A DNA stretch of 64,000 nucleotides from the NCBI RefSeq assembly GCF_900101915.1, contig NZ_FNAL01000001.1, positions 62,001-126,000 of the forward strand. Reading direction: 5' to 3'. Position 1 is the first letter of the stretch, and every line of letters begins with the position of its first letter. This DNA comes from Psychrobacter pacificensis (GTDB lineage Bacteria; Pseudomonadota; Gammaproteobacteria; Pseudomonadales; Moraxellaceae). Shown here piece after piece: positions 18,628-28,170 of the stretch. The translations under genes and the position numbers were made by a program. The notes beneath the pieces are model-generated. The model searched no databases, had not been told where the DNA came from, and saw only the letters and a program-made list of their open reading frames with translations.

Positions 18628-18996
18628 GAAGACTCCTCGATTAGGATGAGATATAAGGGCATTAGTTTGGCTGTATAGTAGTATTTAGCCGTAATATCTC
18701 AAGATTACAGGCATCAGCTCAAACTAGGACAATTCTCACGCATTAGCGCAAGGGCAGGTATTTTAATAAAAAATATCAACAAAGTCAATGATTTTAACGG
18801 TTTATTGTCTATTTATACTTTGTTTAAAATGTATCGAGGCTGAGCTGTCAGGTTTTAGGTGAGTTAGAGCACAAAGTTTAGTGTCAATAAAAAATCCCTA
18901 CGGTCTATAACGGTTTAGTGGGAGTTTATGCTATGATATTTCCCATATTGTAGGGTCTATCAACCGTTTTGTGCGTATTTTATTGAGGATGTTGGA
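18628..18996. other. Divergent region between rpsU and lipoprotein gene
   Basis: 369 AT-rich bp with no gene. A TATGAT hexamer at 18932 could be a -10 box for the rightward lipoprotein gene, though no good -35 matches it. The complementary 6-mers CCCTAC (18896) and GTAGGG (18950) flank it. Confidence 0.4.
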
Positions 18997-19362
18997 ATGA
19001 AAAAAACAGTATTGAACACGGTGTTAAGCACAGCTTTTATCGTAGCTTTGGGTGCGGGCGTGAGTGCTTGTAGCGGCGGCGAAGAGCACGAAGAAGTATT
19101 GGCGATCGATATGGTAGATGAAGCGGCTGAGCTAGCACGCGCAAACGCCCCTGAAGCAGAAGACATGGAGTTTCCAGAGACGGCACCGATGCCAGCGGAG
19201 GATGCAACAGCTGCAGATGGGACAGAAGCTGATGCCACTGTTGAAGCAGGTACAGCGGATACAAGCATGGCAGACGCGACAACCCCAGCCACAGAGAGTG
19301 CTGATACCGCGGCTGCGCCTGCTGCCACTGACAGCGCCGATATGGCAACACCTGCTGAATAA
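18997..19362 (+). CDS. Small acidic Ala-rich lipoprotein, unknown function
   Basis: 121 residues with a signal peptide ending in lipobox VSAC (Cys about 25). The remainder is made of Ala, Asp, Glu and Thr in loose repeats (such as ATDSADMAT), with no domain; it is probably disordered and anchored in the envelope. The ATG follows GAGGA at good spacing, which supports a real gene. It is 89 bp ahead of the haem-c lipoprotein. I do not recognise a homologous function. Confidence 0.75.
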   Translation: MKKTVLNTVLSTAFIVALGAGVSACSGGEEHEEVLAIDMVDEAAELARANAPEAEDMEFPETAPMPAEDATAADGTEADATVEAGTADTSMADATTPATESADTAAAPAATDSADMATPAE

Positions 19363-19451
19363 GCTTTTAATTAGACTCGTAATATAATATTGTGAGTCTA
19401 TGAACTGCTACAAAAAATTTGGCCACAGACGCATCAAATAAAGGTAAGGTC

Positions 19452-19955
19452 ATGATCGATATACAGCAGCATATAAAAAGACTGAGCTTATCTGTTATCA
19501 GTCTGAGTGTGTTATTAGTATTGAGCGCTTGTAGTGGTGATAACGCGACTACGGAAGCGTCTAGCGCAGCCAACGAACCTGCTGCTACGAGTGTTGAAGA
19601 AACAGTTGTAACAGAATCTGAAACTACGGTGCCTGAGCCTATGGCTGAATCTGAGACTACCGACATGGTGGTTGAAGAAAAGACTGCTGTTGTCGCTGAG
19701 CCTGAAGTGCTCGCTGCAAATGCTGGTGCTAAACTTTACGAGTCAAACTGTAAAGTCTGCCATACAGCGGGTTTATTGAATGCACCGAAATATGGTGACA
19801 CAGCCGCTTGGGCGACTCGTCTGACCAAAGATAAAGAGACACTATACATGCACTCCGCTAAGGGCTTTAATAAAATGCCAGCACAAGCGGTAAATGGTGT
19901 CAGTGAGGCACAAGTCAAAGCCGCTGTTGATTATATGCTCGCGTCAGTAAGCTGA
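19452..19955 (+). CDS. Lipidated class I cytochrome c (c5-like)
   Basis: 167 residues: a lipobox LSAC near residue 25, a Glu/Thr/Ala-rich linker of about 65, then a monohaem domain with the haem site CKVCH and a later KMPAQ supplying the distal Met. The domain resembles small cytochromes c5/c553. It would act as a membrane-tethered electron carrier in the periplasm. The start at 19452 is chosen over 19419 for its AAGG site and because the signal peptide begins there. A terminator follows. Its redox partners are not shown by neighbours. Confidence 0.85.
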   Translation: MIDIQQHIKRLSLSVISLSVLLVLSACSGDNATTEASSAANEPAATSVEETVVTESETTVPEPMAESETTDMVVEEKTAVVAEPEVLAANAGAKLYESNCKVCHTAGLLNAPKYGDTAAWATRLTKDKETLYMHSAKGFNKMPAQAVNGVSEAQVKAAVDYMLASVS

Positions 19956-20001
19956 TGTAGTATATATATAGAGTATACCAGTCATTGAAATTTGTTAAAC
20001 T

Positions 20002-20036
20002 GACCGTCATTGTGACCGACAATGGCGGTTTTTTTA
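20002..20036 (+). terminator. Rho-independent terminator after cytochrome gene
   Basis: ACCGTCATTGT pairs with ACAATGGCGGT (one G-T pair) around a GACCG loop, then a run of T. Confidence 0.85.
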
Positions 20037-20178
20037 TGCGCGTTTTCTATTACTATCGATTTTAAAAATATGACTGGCTGTGCGAAGCGGATTTGATTCG
20101 CTATTCAAAATTTTAAAGCGATATACAATAAAAACGCGGCAAAAAATAGTCCGAAAACAAAAGCATAAAGGCAAAAGT

Positions 20179-21216
20179 ATGAAGGTATTGGGTTTAGAGA
20201 CGTCTTGTGATGAAACTGGGCTGGCGATCTTTGATAGCGAGCAGATCAATAATGACAATCAAGGGTTGGTCGGGCAAGTACTGTACTCACAGATTGAGCT
20301 ACATGCGCTCTATGGCGGCGTTGTACCTGAGCTTGCCAGTCGTGATCATATTCGTAAGCTCGTGCCCTTACTCAACGAGCTGCTTGAGCAGTGTGACATT
20401 AGTAAAAACGACATCGATGCGATTGCCTATACTAAAGGGCCAGGGCTGATCGGTGCGTTGATGACCGGCGCATTATTTGGCCGCAGTCTGGCGTATGGTT
20501 TGGATATTCCTGCCATTGGTATTCATCATATGGAAGGGCATTTGCTCGCGCCGCTTATGGGTGCCAATCCGCCCGCTTTTCCTTTTGTTTCGCTGTTGGT
20601 CTCTGGTGGTCACACTTTACTTATAGCCGCTCATGGTGTGGGACAGTATGAAATCTTGGGTGAGTCGATCGATGACGCGGCGGGTGAGTGCTTTGATAAA
20701 GTGGCTAAGATGCTAGGCTTACCTTATCCCGGTGGGCCTAATGTTGCCAAACTGGCAGAAGCTGGCAACCCTGATGCTTACGCACTGCCAAGACCGATGC
20801 TACATCGAGGTTTGGACTTTTCGTTTAGTGGTATGAAAACAGCGGTACATAACCTGATTAAAGACACTGCTGGCTCTGATAGTGATCCGCACATTCGCGC
20901 GGATATCGCCGCGAGCTTCCAATATGCAGTGGTCGATACGCTAGTAAAAAAATGCGTCAAAGCACTCAAGCAAGCAGGTATGAGCCGTCTGGTCATTGCA
21001 GGCGGCGTCAGTGCCAACATACATCTGCGCGAGATGCTAGAGGCAGAGCTGGCTAAGATCAATGCAACGGTCCACTATGCACCGCCCGCGCTGTGTACGG
21101 ACAATGGTGCGATGATTGCTTATGCCGGATTTGAGCGCCTGCAAGCTGGGCAATCTGATGATCTGGCGGTTAGCTGTATTCCGCGCTGGCCAATGACAGA
21201 GTTGCCAGCCGTATAA
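20179..21216 (+). CDS. tsaD: tRNA N6-adenosine threonylcarbamoyltransferase
   Basis: Transfers threonylcarbamoyl to A37 of ANN-decoding tRNAs, with TsaB/TsaE. 345 residues from the ATG at 20179, which has AAGG upstream and begins the conserved [13 protein letters not shown]; the longer frame from 20080 adds 33 basic residues with no counterpart in the family. The metal motif HMEGH is at 117-121, then SGGHT, with GGVSAN near residue 275. crcB follows after 44 bp, likely cotranscribed. Confidence 0.97.
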   Translation: MKVLGLETSCDETGLAIFDSEQINNDNQGLVGQVLYSQIELHALYGGVVPELASRDHIRKLVPLLNELLEQCDISKNDIDAIAYTKGPGLIGALMTGALFGRSLAYGLDIPAIGIHHMEGHLLAPLMGANPPAFPFVSLLVSGGHTLLIAAHGVGQYEILGESIDDAAGECFDKVAKMLGLPYPGGPNVAKLAEAGNPDAYALPRPMLHRGLDFSFSGMKTAVHNLIKDTAGSDSDPHIRADIAASFQYAVVDTLVKKCVKALKQAGMSRLVIAGGVSANIHLREMLEAELAKINATVHYAPPALCTDNGAMIAYAGFERLQAGQSDDLAVSCIPRWPMTELPAV

Positions 21217-21260
21217 TTGAGCCTTTTGTCCACCAAACCTATTTGAACTAAGGACAGTCT

Positions 21261-21632
21261 ATGCAGTGGCTTGCTATTGGTCTGGGAGCAGCATTCGGTG
21301 CTTGCCTGCGCGCGTGGCTATCGCGTTTCAATGCCTTGCACGGTTGGGTACCACTTGGGACTCTGAGCGCCAATATACTAGGAGGACTTCTGATAGGACT
21401 CGCGCTAGTATGGTTCGAGCGTATGGGAAGTAATCTATCTGATCATGTGCGTGTCTTTGTGATTACCGGATTTTTGGGCGGGTTAACTACCTTTAGTACG
21501 TTTAGTGCAGAAGTATTTGGTTTTATTCATGATGGGCGGCTGCTAGCAGGCTTAGCACTTATAGGCTTGCATGTTGGACTGACATTATTAGCAACCGCGC
21601 TTGGCTTTTATTTCTTTAAGGTCGTGCTTTGA
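21261..21632 (+). CDS. crcB: Fluoride ion channel CrcB (Fluc)
   Basis: Inner-membrane dual-topology fluoride exporter of 123 residues and four helices. Family motifs are visible: [11 protein letters not shown] in helix 1, [10 protein letters not shown] in helix 2, and [13 protein letters not shown], the polar track, in helix 3. AAGGACAG precedes the ATG. No fluoride riboswitch could be fitted in the 44-bp gap after tsaD, so regulation is probably through the tsaD transcript. Confidence 0.95.
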   Translation: MQWLAIGLGAAFGACLRAWLSRFNALHGWVPLGTLSANILGGLLIGLALVWFERMGSNLSDHVRVFVITGFLGGLTTFSTFSAEVFGFIHDGRLLAGLALIGLHVGLTLLATALGFYFFKVVL

Positions 21633-21832
21633 GCTTGTATCGATATCACCTGCTTAATGAGTGGTCTGATTTAAGTGGTTATCGAAATACAGTCTGTTTT
21701 AAATGGTCTGTTAATGAGTCTAGAGGGCATAATGACTGGTTCCGCTGGGGTATACCGCAACATTACAAGATGACTAGGTAACTAGGTTATATCTCTAGTT
21801 TTGACGGCATAGTTTGTGTCAATATGACAGTG

Positions 21833-22354
21833 TCAGGTTTTTAACAGATAGCTATACGTCTCTAGATAGCTCTGCCAGTGATTATATATTAGGTTGCTCC
21901 TTCCTTTATCGCCACTTTCTTTAGTAGGCATATAACTGATAAACCCTACCATATCAGAAGGATAGCCAAAATCATCATAAACGCTGTTTACCTTATTAAA
22001 GTCAGCATCACTGTTAAGTCTGTTCTTAAATAACCAAAGTAAGATAATATATCGCAATCTATCATTTACACGTTCATCATCTATAGTTATGGTGCTATTC
22101 TCTCTACTTACACCACTGTCATCTATCTCTAAATATTGAACATGAGGGTTCAGATAGCTGCCGTTCAATAAAATATCAAGAGCAATTTCAAGTAAGTATT
22201 TACTGTCAGGGTAGTTAATTAGGGAAACGTCAACTATCTTTCCTAAGTCTTGTAAATCTATTATCTTGCGACTGATAGCAAAATCGACTTCCTTCTCAGA
22301 TAAGACAATATCGTTTTCTTTTAAAAAAGAAAATGGAATACTAATATTTTTCAC
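21833..22354 (-). CDS. DUF2247 family protein
   Basis: About 173 residues from a GTG at 22354 (GAGA upstream), or 195 from a GTG at 22420. The middle and end (RYIILLWLFKNR, then DDFGYPSDMVGFISYMP, and a final NLIYNHWQSYLE) match my memory of DUF2247, a small cytosolic family of unknown function sometimes found as an accessory or immunity-type gene. The extra 22 residues of the longer frame do not look like the family start. It is AT-rich compared with neighbours and follows the PH-domain gene on the same strand. Confidence 0.65.
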   Translation of the reverse strand: MKNISIPFSFLKENDIVLSEKEVDFAISRKIIDLQDLGKIVDVSLINYPDSKYLLEIALDILLNGSYLNPHVQYLEIDDSGVSRENSTITIDDERVNDRLRYIILLWLFKNRLNSDADFNKVNSVYDDFGYPSDMVGFISYMPTKESGDKGRSNLIYNHWQSYLETYSYLLKT

Positions 22355-22434
22355 GTTTAGTTTCTCTATATCTTGAATGATACTGGTTACGGCTGCCAGT
22401 GCGATGCCTGTATAGCGCACCGAACTATAGGCTA

Positions 22435-22462
22435 ATTCTTTATTAATTCTTTATTAATCCAT
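22435..22462. repeat. Tandem 11-bp repeat at the gene junction
   Basis: On the minus strand ATTAATAAAGA occurs twice in tandem, followed by a partial ATTAG. It covers the stop codon of the PH-domain gene. A length change here would alter the tail of that protein. Confidence 0.7.
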
Positions 22463-22895
22463 CATTACCATCATTCTTTAATGCAGGAACACGTTCTTGT
22501 ATTGCATGATAAAACCCATCTTTGTCTTTTGGTGATATCACTATGCTACCCCCTTTATATATTATCTCAATCCTATCTAAGGACAGTGCTGGAGCAGATA
22601 ACGTACTGTTGGTAGGAGTGATTTGGGTAATATCTTTCAATGAAATGCTTCGAGTAGAAAAACCATAATTCACTAACAGTTCGTCATCTGACAAACTGTA
22701 CTTTACGCTGAAAAATATTAATAAGAGTAATATTGCACCTGGCATGGTAAAAAGACTAATAAATATTGTTCTTTTAATTGAACTATTGTTGTATATCCAT
22801 TCTCCTACAGGCACCAAAATGAGTAATAAGCTAAAACCTAATATTAAAAAAGCTAACCAGAGATCGATCTTTGATGCAAATACAGTATTTATCAT
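22443..22895 (-). CDS. Membrane protein with bacterial PH domain
   Basis: 150 residues: two hydrophobic helices (about 10-35 and 42-62), then a C-terminal bacterial PH-like domain with SLSDDELLVNYGF, APALSLDRIEIIYKGGSIVISPKDKDGF, the pattern of the DUF1200/bPH_6 family. Function unknown; such proteins are membrane-anchored with the PH domain in the cytosol. The ribosome binding site is weak. It is upstream of the DUF2247 gene in the same AT-rich patch, and the pair may have arrived together. Confidence 0.7.
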   Translation of the reverse strand: MINTVFASKIDLWLAFLILGFSLLLILVPVGEWIYNNSSIKRTIFISLFTMPGAILLLLIFFSVKYSLSDDELLVNYGFSTRSISLKDITQITPTNSTLSAPALSLDRIEIIYKGGSIVISPKDKDGFYHAIQERVPALKNDGNDGLIKN

Positions 22896-23013
22896 AATTT
22901 ATTAGCAGAAAGCCCTTAGTTGATTTTATATTCGAAAAGCTCAGTTCATGTACACCATGAAGTACATTGTGACTGTTTCAGCGAGATAAAACATTGATAC
23001 CAGTAGCCTACAG

Positions 23014-23037
23014 CCTAGTGTTCAAGTCCTCACTAGG
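23014..23037. repeat. Inverted repeat downstream of metR
   Basis: CCTAGTG and CACTAGG with a 10-nt loop, about 85 nt past the metR stop. There is no T-run, so termination is doubtful. The surrounding 226 bp hold no gene. Confidence 0.4.
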
Positions 23038-23121
23038 GAACCATTATTTACCATAACATTCATTACGATATGAAAAGGTGAATAATATTTCATCACTATA
23101 AAAAAGTAATTAGTAATGAAA

Positions 23122-24012
23122 CTACAATGGCTTCACAATTCCATCAAGTAAACTCGCAAAACCCTGCATATACGCCGTATCTTGACTCGACGTGCGCGTT
23201 GCGGCATAAAGCTGACAATACACGCCATCACCTAATGGTCGCGAGACTACCCAGCCTTTTTTCTCATACTCCGCCACCACCCAATCAGGCAATGCCGCTA
23301 CGCCACGTTCACTGGCGACCAACTGAATCAGCATTGCGGTCAGCTCCGTGGTGCGAATATCGGCAAAGCTTACATCGCTTGGCGTCATAAAATTGGCAAT
23401 GATATCGAGGCGTTTGGCTTCTACCGGATAGGCAATCAATGTCTCGTTGGTCAAATCATCTGGTTCAATAAATTCTTGCGTCGCTAAATCATGCGTTGGT
23501 GACAGCACCAAGCGACTCTCATATTCAAACAATGGTTGATAGCTAATACCGTCGAGCGGTAAATCACTGGTGGTGATAAGCAAATCGATATCACCTTCCA
23601 TCAAGAGATGATGCGGCTCAGGCTCAAAGCCCGTGGCAAAATCAAGCTCGACATCTGACCATTCACGGCGATAGTGATTGAGTATCGGCATGAGCCAATC
23701 AAAGCAGCTGTGACACTCTGATGCCAGTCGTAACCTGCCCGCTTGACCATGTGCCAAGCGCTTTAGATCGTTTTTGGTACGCGTGACTTGCGGCATGATA
23801 TTATCCGCTAAGGCTAGCACGGCCTTGCCCGCTGGTGTAAAGCTAAGCGGGCGCGTGCGGCGATTGACGAGGCTGACGTCGTAGTAGTTTTCTAGCTCTT
23901 TGAGCTGATGCGAGACTGCAGACGCCGTGACATGTAGCTCATCGGCCGCTGCCGCAAGTGAACCATGCGCCCGTAGCGCAGTTAAGGTATTAAGATGACG
24001 AAGCTCAAGCAT
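23122..24012 (-). CDS. metR: LysR-type regulator MetR
   Basis: Activator of methionine genes that responds to homocysteine. 296 residues: winged HTH at 1-60 (MLELRHLNTLTALRAHGSLAAAA; SAVSHQLKELE), a linker helix, and an effector domain with LRLASECHSCFDWLMP, VELDFATGF and LIAYPVEAKRLD, all close to E. coli MetR. No met biosynthetic gene lies in view; it is downstream of potI by 91 bp. Two palindromes in that gap, one TGAG-N5-CTCA, suggest autoregulation. Confidence 0.9.
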   Translation of the reverse strand: MLELRHLNTLTALRAHGSLAAAADELHVTASAVSHQLKELENYYDVSLVNRRTRPLSFTPAGKAVLALADNIMPQVTRTKNDLKRLAHGQAGRLRLASECHSCFDWLMPILNHYRREWSDVELDFATGFEPEPHHLLMEGDIDLLITTSDLPLDGISYQPLFEYESRLVLSPTHDLATQEFIEPDDLTNETLIAYPVEAKRLDIIANFMTPSDVSFADIRTTELTAMLIQLVASERGVAALPDWVVAEYEKKGWVVSRPLGDGVYCQLYAATRTSSQDTAYMQGFASLLDGIVKPL

Positions 24013-24033
24013 GATAAGACCTAACCGCTAAAG

Positions 24034-24046
24034 TGAGAAAAACTCA
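24034..24046. promoter_or_regulatory. MetR-box-like palindrome
   Basis: TGAG-N5-CTCA lies 22 bp upstream of the metR start. It resembles the MetR consensus TGAA-N5-TTCA with one symmetric change. It is a candidate autoregulatory site. Confidence 0.45.
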
Positions 24047-24070
24047 TTATAGTGGATACTGTGTTGATTT

Positions 24071-24097
24071 TCACTCATAGATGTTGTCAATGAGTGA
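24071..24097. promoter_or_regulatory. 8-bp inverted repeat between potI and metR
   Basis: TCACTCAT and ATGAGTGA with an 11-nt spacer. It is not followed by a T-run on the potI strand, so it is more likely an operator than a terminator. The core CTCA/TGAG resembles the neighbouring MetR-box-like site. Confidence 0.45.
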
Positions 24098-24103
24098 TTG
24101 CTG

Positions 24104-24892
24104 CTAGCGCTTGCGTAACAACAACTGTGAGATGACCACCAATACTAGCGAGGCGACCAGCAATAACGTACCTATCGCATTGACTTCTGGTTTGAGGCCT
24201 ACCCGCACCATCGAATAAATACGCAGCGGTAAAATCTCATAACTAGGCCCTGTGACAAAGGTCGATACCACCACGTCATCAAGCGACAAGGTAAAGGCGA
24301 GTAACCAACCTGCCATGACCGCAGGCAAAATAACAGGAATCAGCACCGTGCGTACCATCGTCGACTCAGATGCGCCCAAATCGCGCGCTGCCTCCATTAG
24401 CCGCTCATCTAAGCTGCTCAGACGCGCAAAAACAGTAATGACCACGAACGGTAGGCAAAAAGTGATATGCGCTATCAGTAAAGACACAAAGCCTAGCTGT
24501 AAACCTATCAATAAAAACAGTGCCAGTAGTGAGATAGCCAGTACAATCTCAGGCGACATCATCAGCACAAATAGCAGCCCGTTTAGCAAGCCTTTACCAC
24601 GAAAGTTATAACGATGTAGTGCGAGCGCAGTGAGCGTACCAATCAAAGTCGAAACCGTAGCGGCGACCAAACCCAAGACAATAGAGTGCCAAAATGCATC
24701 GAGCATCGCTTGGTTATTAAATAATGACTCGTACCACTTTAGGCTAAAGCCGCCCCAGTTATAGCCAATTTTTGATTTGTTAAATGACATCACCACCAAA
24801 ACAATGATGGGTAGATATAACAAAGTATAAATAAGACCGAGATAGCCTTTGGCAGCGATACTGCCAATCTTGAGCTTACGTGAATAAGACAT
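24104..24892 (-). CDS. potI: Polyamine ABC transporter permease PotI
   Basis: 262-residue inner-membrane permease with six predicted helices. The EAA loop AARDLGASESTMVRTVLIPVILPAVMAG, which contacts the ATPase, lies near residue 165. Sequence style is that of the PotC/PotI branch, preferentially putrescine. Its ATG overlaps the potH stop by one base, so translation is coupled. It is last of potG-potH-potI; no substrate-binding potF is in the cluster. Confidence 0.92.
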   Translation of the reverse strand: MSYSRKLKIGSIAAKGYLGLIYTLLYLPIIVLVVMSFNKSKIGYNWGGFSLKWYESLFNNQAMLDAFWHSIVLGLVAATVSTLIGTLTALALHRYNFRGKGLLNGLLFVLMMSPEIVLAISLLALFLLIGLQLGFVSLLIAHITFCLPFVVITVFARLSSLDERLMEAARDLGASESTMVRTVLIPVILPAVMAGWLLAFTLSLDDVVVSTFVTGPSYEILPLRIYSMVRVGLKPEVNAIGTLLLVASLVLVVISQLLLRKR

Positions 24893-25770
24893 TAGGCCAC
24901 CTCGTTAAAGTCAGTCTTGCCAATGCGGCGACTACTGGCGCGATAAGCCAGTAATAATACCGCCATTGCCACTGTCAATAACACGCTAGCAGCAGCACCA
25001 AACGGCCAGTCACGGGCGTCTAAGAATTGGTTTTTGATGATATTACCGACGAGTAGGTTGCGAGAGCCGCCCAAAATATCCGCCACATAAAACATACCCA
25101 TCGCAGGCAACAGCACGAGCAGTACGCCAGAGATAATCCCTGGCGTCGTCAGTGGTAGTACCACATGCCAAAAGGTCTGTGTTTTTGATGCACCCAAATC
25201 CTGAGAAGCCAATAGCATGTCATTGCGTAAATCGGTAAACACGGCATATAGCGGTAATACCATAAATGGGAATAATAAGTAAGTTAGACCAGCAATGACC
25301 GCGCCTTGCGTATATAAAATATCGATAGGAGCATCAATGGTACCGATTGCCAGCAGTGACTTATTAATCAAGCCATTATTCGCGAAGAGCAGCTTTAACG
25401 CATAGGTGCGTACCAGAGAGTTGGTCCAAAAGGGCAGGATCAACAGCAGCATGAGTAACGGCTGCCATCGCACTTTTACCTTGGACACGAGCCATGCAAA
25501 AGGATAGCCCAGCAGTAGACAGATAACCGTTGTGATACCTGCCATCCACAATGAATGAACGAACACCTCAAAATATAACGGATCAACCATGCGCACATAG
25601 CTGTCAATATTGATAGGTAAGCTAATAAAGGCGCTGCTATCTCGGGTTAAAAAACTGACCGCGATGACCAATATATTTGGTAATAGCGCAAATATCAGTA
25701 GCCAACCCCAGATCAGCCAGAGCGTTGCCGTACGAAACGGACTTTTGCTGCCTAAGTGGTTGCGGGCCAT
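24892..25770 (-). CDS. potH: Polyamine ABC transporter permease PotH
   Basis: 292-residue permease of the PotB/PotH branch with six helices and the EAA loop ASQDLGASKTQTFWHVVLPLTTPGIISG. It pairs with PotI to form the channel. Start and stop overlap its neighbours by one base each (TGATG with potG, TAATG with potI), showing a tightly coupled operon. Confidence 0.92.
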   Translation of the reverse strand: MARNHLGSKSPFRTATLWLIWGWLLIFALLPNILVIAVSFLTRDSSAFISLPINIDSYVRMVDPLYFEVFVHSLWMAGITTVICLLLGYPFAWLVSKVKVRWQPLLMLLLILPFWTNSLVRTYALKLLFANNGLINKSLLAIGTIDAPIDILYTQGAVIAGLTYLLFPFMVLPLYAVFTDLRNDMLLASQDLGASKTQTFWHVVLPLTTPGIISGVLLVLLPAMGMFYVADILGGSRNLLVGNIIKNQFLDARDWPFGAAASVLLTVAMAVLLLAYRASSRRIGKTDFNEVA

Positions 25771-27011
25771 CAGCTACCATCCTTTTGTACAGTCGCCTTG
25801 TTTGTATGGTCAGCGTCTTCTGGCAATACCCACTCCCAGCCATCAACCCATGAGACCTTGACGCCTTCGTTGAGTTTGTAATCAAAGCTTGGGTCATCTT
25901 CATCAAAAAACTCAGAGGCCTTAATGATATGGCCATTTGCCAATTCAATAATCGAGTCTAACGTACTGCCTTTATAATTACTTTCGATGACGCGCCCCAG
26001 TAGTCCGCTATGCTCATTATCTTTTGGATCATATATGCGTAAGTCTTCGGGACGAAGTAGTAAATTGACGATATCGCCCACTTGTACATCATTGGCAAAA
26101 TTGGGTCGACGCAAGTTACGTAGCGTTGTTGGCCCTTCTTGCGCTTGAGCCTCACAGACTTCAACTTCGATGCGTCCATTGGTCACGTTGCCATCACGAT
26201 CTGGAAGGTCTGGATAGACACCCTTGACCTCAGCTCTAAACAGATTGGTCTCGCCGATAAACTTGGCAGTAAACAAGTTGGCAGGAGTCTCATAAATCTC
26301 AATAGGCGTGCCAATTTGCTGGAACATGCCGTCTTTCATCACGGCAATGCGGTCTGACATCGACAGCGCTTCTTCTTGATCATGCGTGACAAATACAAAG
26401 GTAATGCCCAGCTCACGTTGTAGACGCTTGAGCTCTGATTGCATTTGCAAACGTAGTTTGTGATCAAGCGCGGATAGTGGCTCATCGAGTAGTAATAGCT
26501 TGGGGCGATTGATCACCGCACGGGCGATCGCCACGCGCTGCTGCTGCCCACCAGATAAATCCTGCGGTTTGCGATTGGCCAAATGCTCCAACTGCACCAT
26601 AGCCAGCATCTCGCTGACGCGAGCTTGAATCTCAGCTTTTGGCACTTTTTTTAGCTTTAATCCATACGCGACATTTTGGGCGACGCTCATATGTGGAAAC
26701 AATGCGTACTGCTGAAATACCGTATTGACCGGACGTTTATCAGCGGATAAGCCTGCCATCTGTACGCCATCTAGATAGATTGTCCCCGCATTGGGCTGCT
26801 CAAAACCTGCAATCAAGCGCAGCAAGGTTGTCTTACCACAGCCTGAGGGCCCAAGCAGTGTCAAAAACTCGCCGTGCTTGATATCAAGGTTGATGTCTTT
26901 TAACACTTCAGTTTGATCGTAGGTTTTTTTGATACCATTTAATTGCAGCAACGTCTTGTCATTTTGAGGTGACGCAGAGGTTTTGTGCGTGCTTGGCGAT
27001 GGGTCGGTCAT
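25770..27011 (-). CDS. potG: Polyamine ABC transporter ATPase PotG
   Basis: 413 residues. Walker A GPSGCGKT is at 54-61, the ABC signature [14 protein letters not shown] and Walker [13 protein letters not shown] follow, then the switch HDQEEALS, and a C-terminal TOBE-type regulatory domain from about 290. It powers putrescine/spermidine import with PotH and PotI. It is longer than E. coli PotG by about 35 residues: a polar N terminus before the domain and a longer tail. It is first gene of the operon, divergent from the carbonic anhydrase gene. Confidence 0.93.
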   Translation of the reverse strand: MTDPSPSTHKTSASPQNDKTLLQLNGIKKTYDQTEVLKDINLDIKHGEFLTLLGPSGCGKTTLLRLIAGFEQPNAGTIYLDGVQMAGLSADKRPVNTVFQQYALFPHMSVAQNVAYGLKLKKVPKAEIQARVSEMLAMVQLEHLANRKPQDLSGGQQQRVAIARAVINRPKLLLLDEPLSALDHKLRLQMQSELKRLQRELGITFVFVTHDQEEALSMSDRIAVMKDGMFQQIGTPIEIYETPANLFTAKFIGETNLFRAEVKGVYPDLPDRDGNVTNGRIEVEVCEAQAQEGPTTLRNLRRPNFANDVQVGDIVNLLLRPEDLRIYDPKDNEHSGLLGRVIESNYKGSTLDSIIELANGHIIKASEFFDEDDPSFDYKLNEGVKVSWVDGWEWVLPEDADHTNKATVQKDGS

Positions 27012-27442
27012 AATATCTGTTCCTAAGCGTCAAATAGATCAGAGCAGTAAATCAATGCAGCCATCAAGGTATCTCGATGTCATCAAAAAACTGGCAAGAG
27101 CGTAAGCACGATTTGATTGCTGCCTGATAGCTGTCTGATTGCTGCGTATTATAACAAACCCGTGATATAAATCAGTGCAAGTTCGTTATAAGTTACGCGA
27201 GTCGTACCGTCATAGCAGCGATGGTTACGGCTATATTTTTACAGTTATAAGTTGGCGTATAACGACATTTAAACAAAATTTTTTACCGTTTTTTGGCCTC
27301 TATTCCTATACAATCACGGTATGGCTGACAAACGTAAGGCATCTGATGGGTGAGTGTGAATAGTCATCTGCCCATTTATGTTTGCATACAAGTATATAAA
27401 GCCGTTTATAACTCTCATATTATTGATAATAAAGGATCTCTC
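27012..27442. other. Divergent region between potG and carbonic anhydrase gene
   Basis: 431 bp with no supported gene. The decamer GTTATAAGTT occurs twice, at 27185 and 27244, on the carbonic anhydrase side. Both promoters must lie here but I cannot place them. Confidence 0.45.
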
Positions 27443-28081
27443 ATGCCTACTGATATACGTCCAACAACAGGTCAAGAAGCCCTTGAGCTTTTAAAAGAAG
27501 GTAATGCCCGTTACGTGGATAGTCTCACCAGTACCGATGAATATATGCAGCGTCGCCCAGAATTGGTCAAGGATCAAAATCCATTGGCGATTATTTTGGG
27601 CTGCTCGGATGCACGAGTACCTGTTGAGATTGTTTTTGATCAAGGCTTGGGGGATTTGTTTGTCATACGTGTGGCCGGCAATGTGGTGGCGCCATCACAG
27701 ATTGGCTCAATCGAATTTGCCGCCGAAGCCTTTGGCACAAAGTTGGTGGTAGTCCTTGGACATTCAAAATGCGGCGCGGTCACGGCCTGCGTTGAGACCT
27801 TGATCAATCCTGATCAGAACTATTCTCCTAATTTGCAATCGATCGTTGATCGCATTCGCCCAAGTGTCTATAACTTGCATGAGCTGGCGACCGCCAATGG
27901 TCAAGACGTCGATGCCGATGAGTTGGTTGATCGTTCTATCCGTGCCAATGTGCGTATGTCAGTGAGTCAGCTCAGACATGGTTCGCGGGCACTAGAGGAC
28001 TTGACCAATAGTGGTCAGCTACTTGTTGTCGGTGCTGAGTATGACCTAGAGACAGGTAAGGTGAGGTTCTTAGACAGCTAA
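27443..28081 (+). CDS. can: Beta-class carbonic anhydrase
   Basis: Hydrates CO2 to bicarbonate. 212 residues from the ATG at 27443, which has AAAGGA upstream; the longer frame from 27350 adds 31 residues without support. The zinc site is complete: C54, D56 and R58 in CSDARVP, and H107 and C110 in GHSKCGA. RVAGNVV and GSIEFA are further family motifs. It appears to be transcribed alone; a palindrome follows before gloA. Confidence 0.95.
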   Translation: MPTDIRPTTGQEALELLKEGNARYVDSLTSTDEYMQRRPELVKDQNPLAIILGCSDARVPVEIVFDQGLGDLFVIRVAGNVVAPSQIGSIEFAAEAFGTKLVVVLGHSKCGAVTACVETLINPDQNYSPNLQSIVDRIRPSVYNLHELATANGQDVDADELVDRSIRANVRMSVSQLRHGSRALEDLTNSGQLLVVGAEYDLETGKVRFLDS

Positions 28082-28170
28082 TATATCTAAACATGAACAT
28101 ACTTTGTTCATATTCTTACAAAACCCTATCAATTATTTTGCCAATTTTTATTATGATGAGAGACAGCAGT

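Noticed and set aside
21217..21260. Fluoride riboswitch before crcB
   Set aside because: Only 44 bp separate it from tsaD, too little for the motif, and no matching core is seen.
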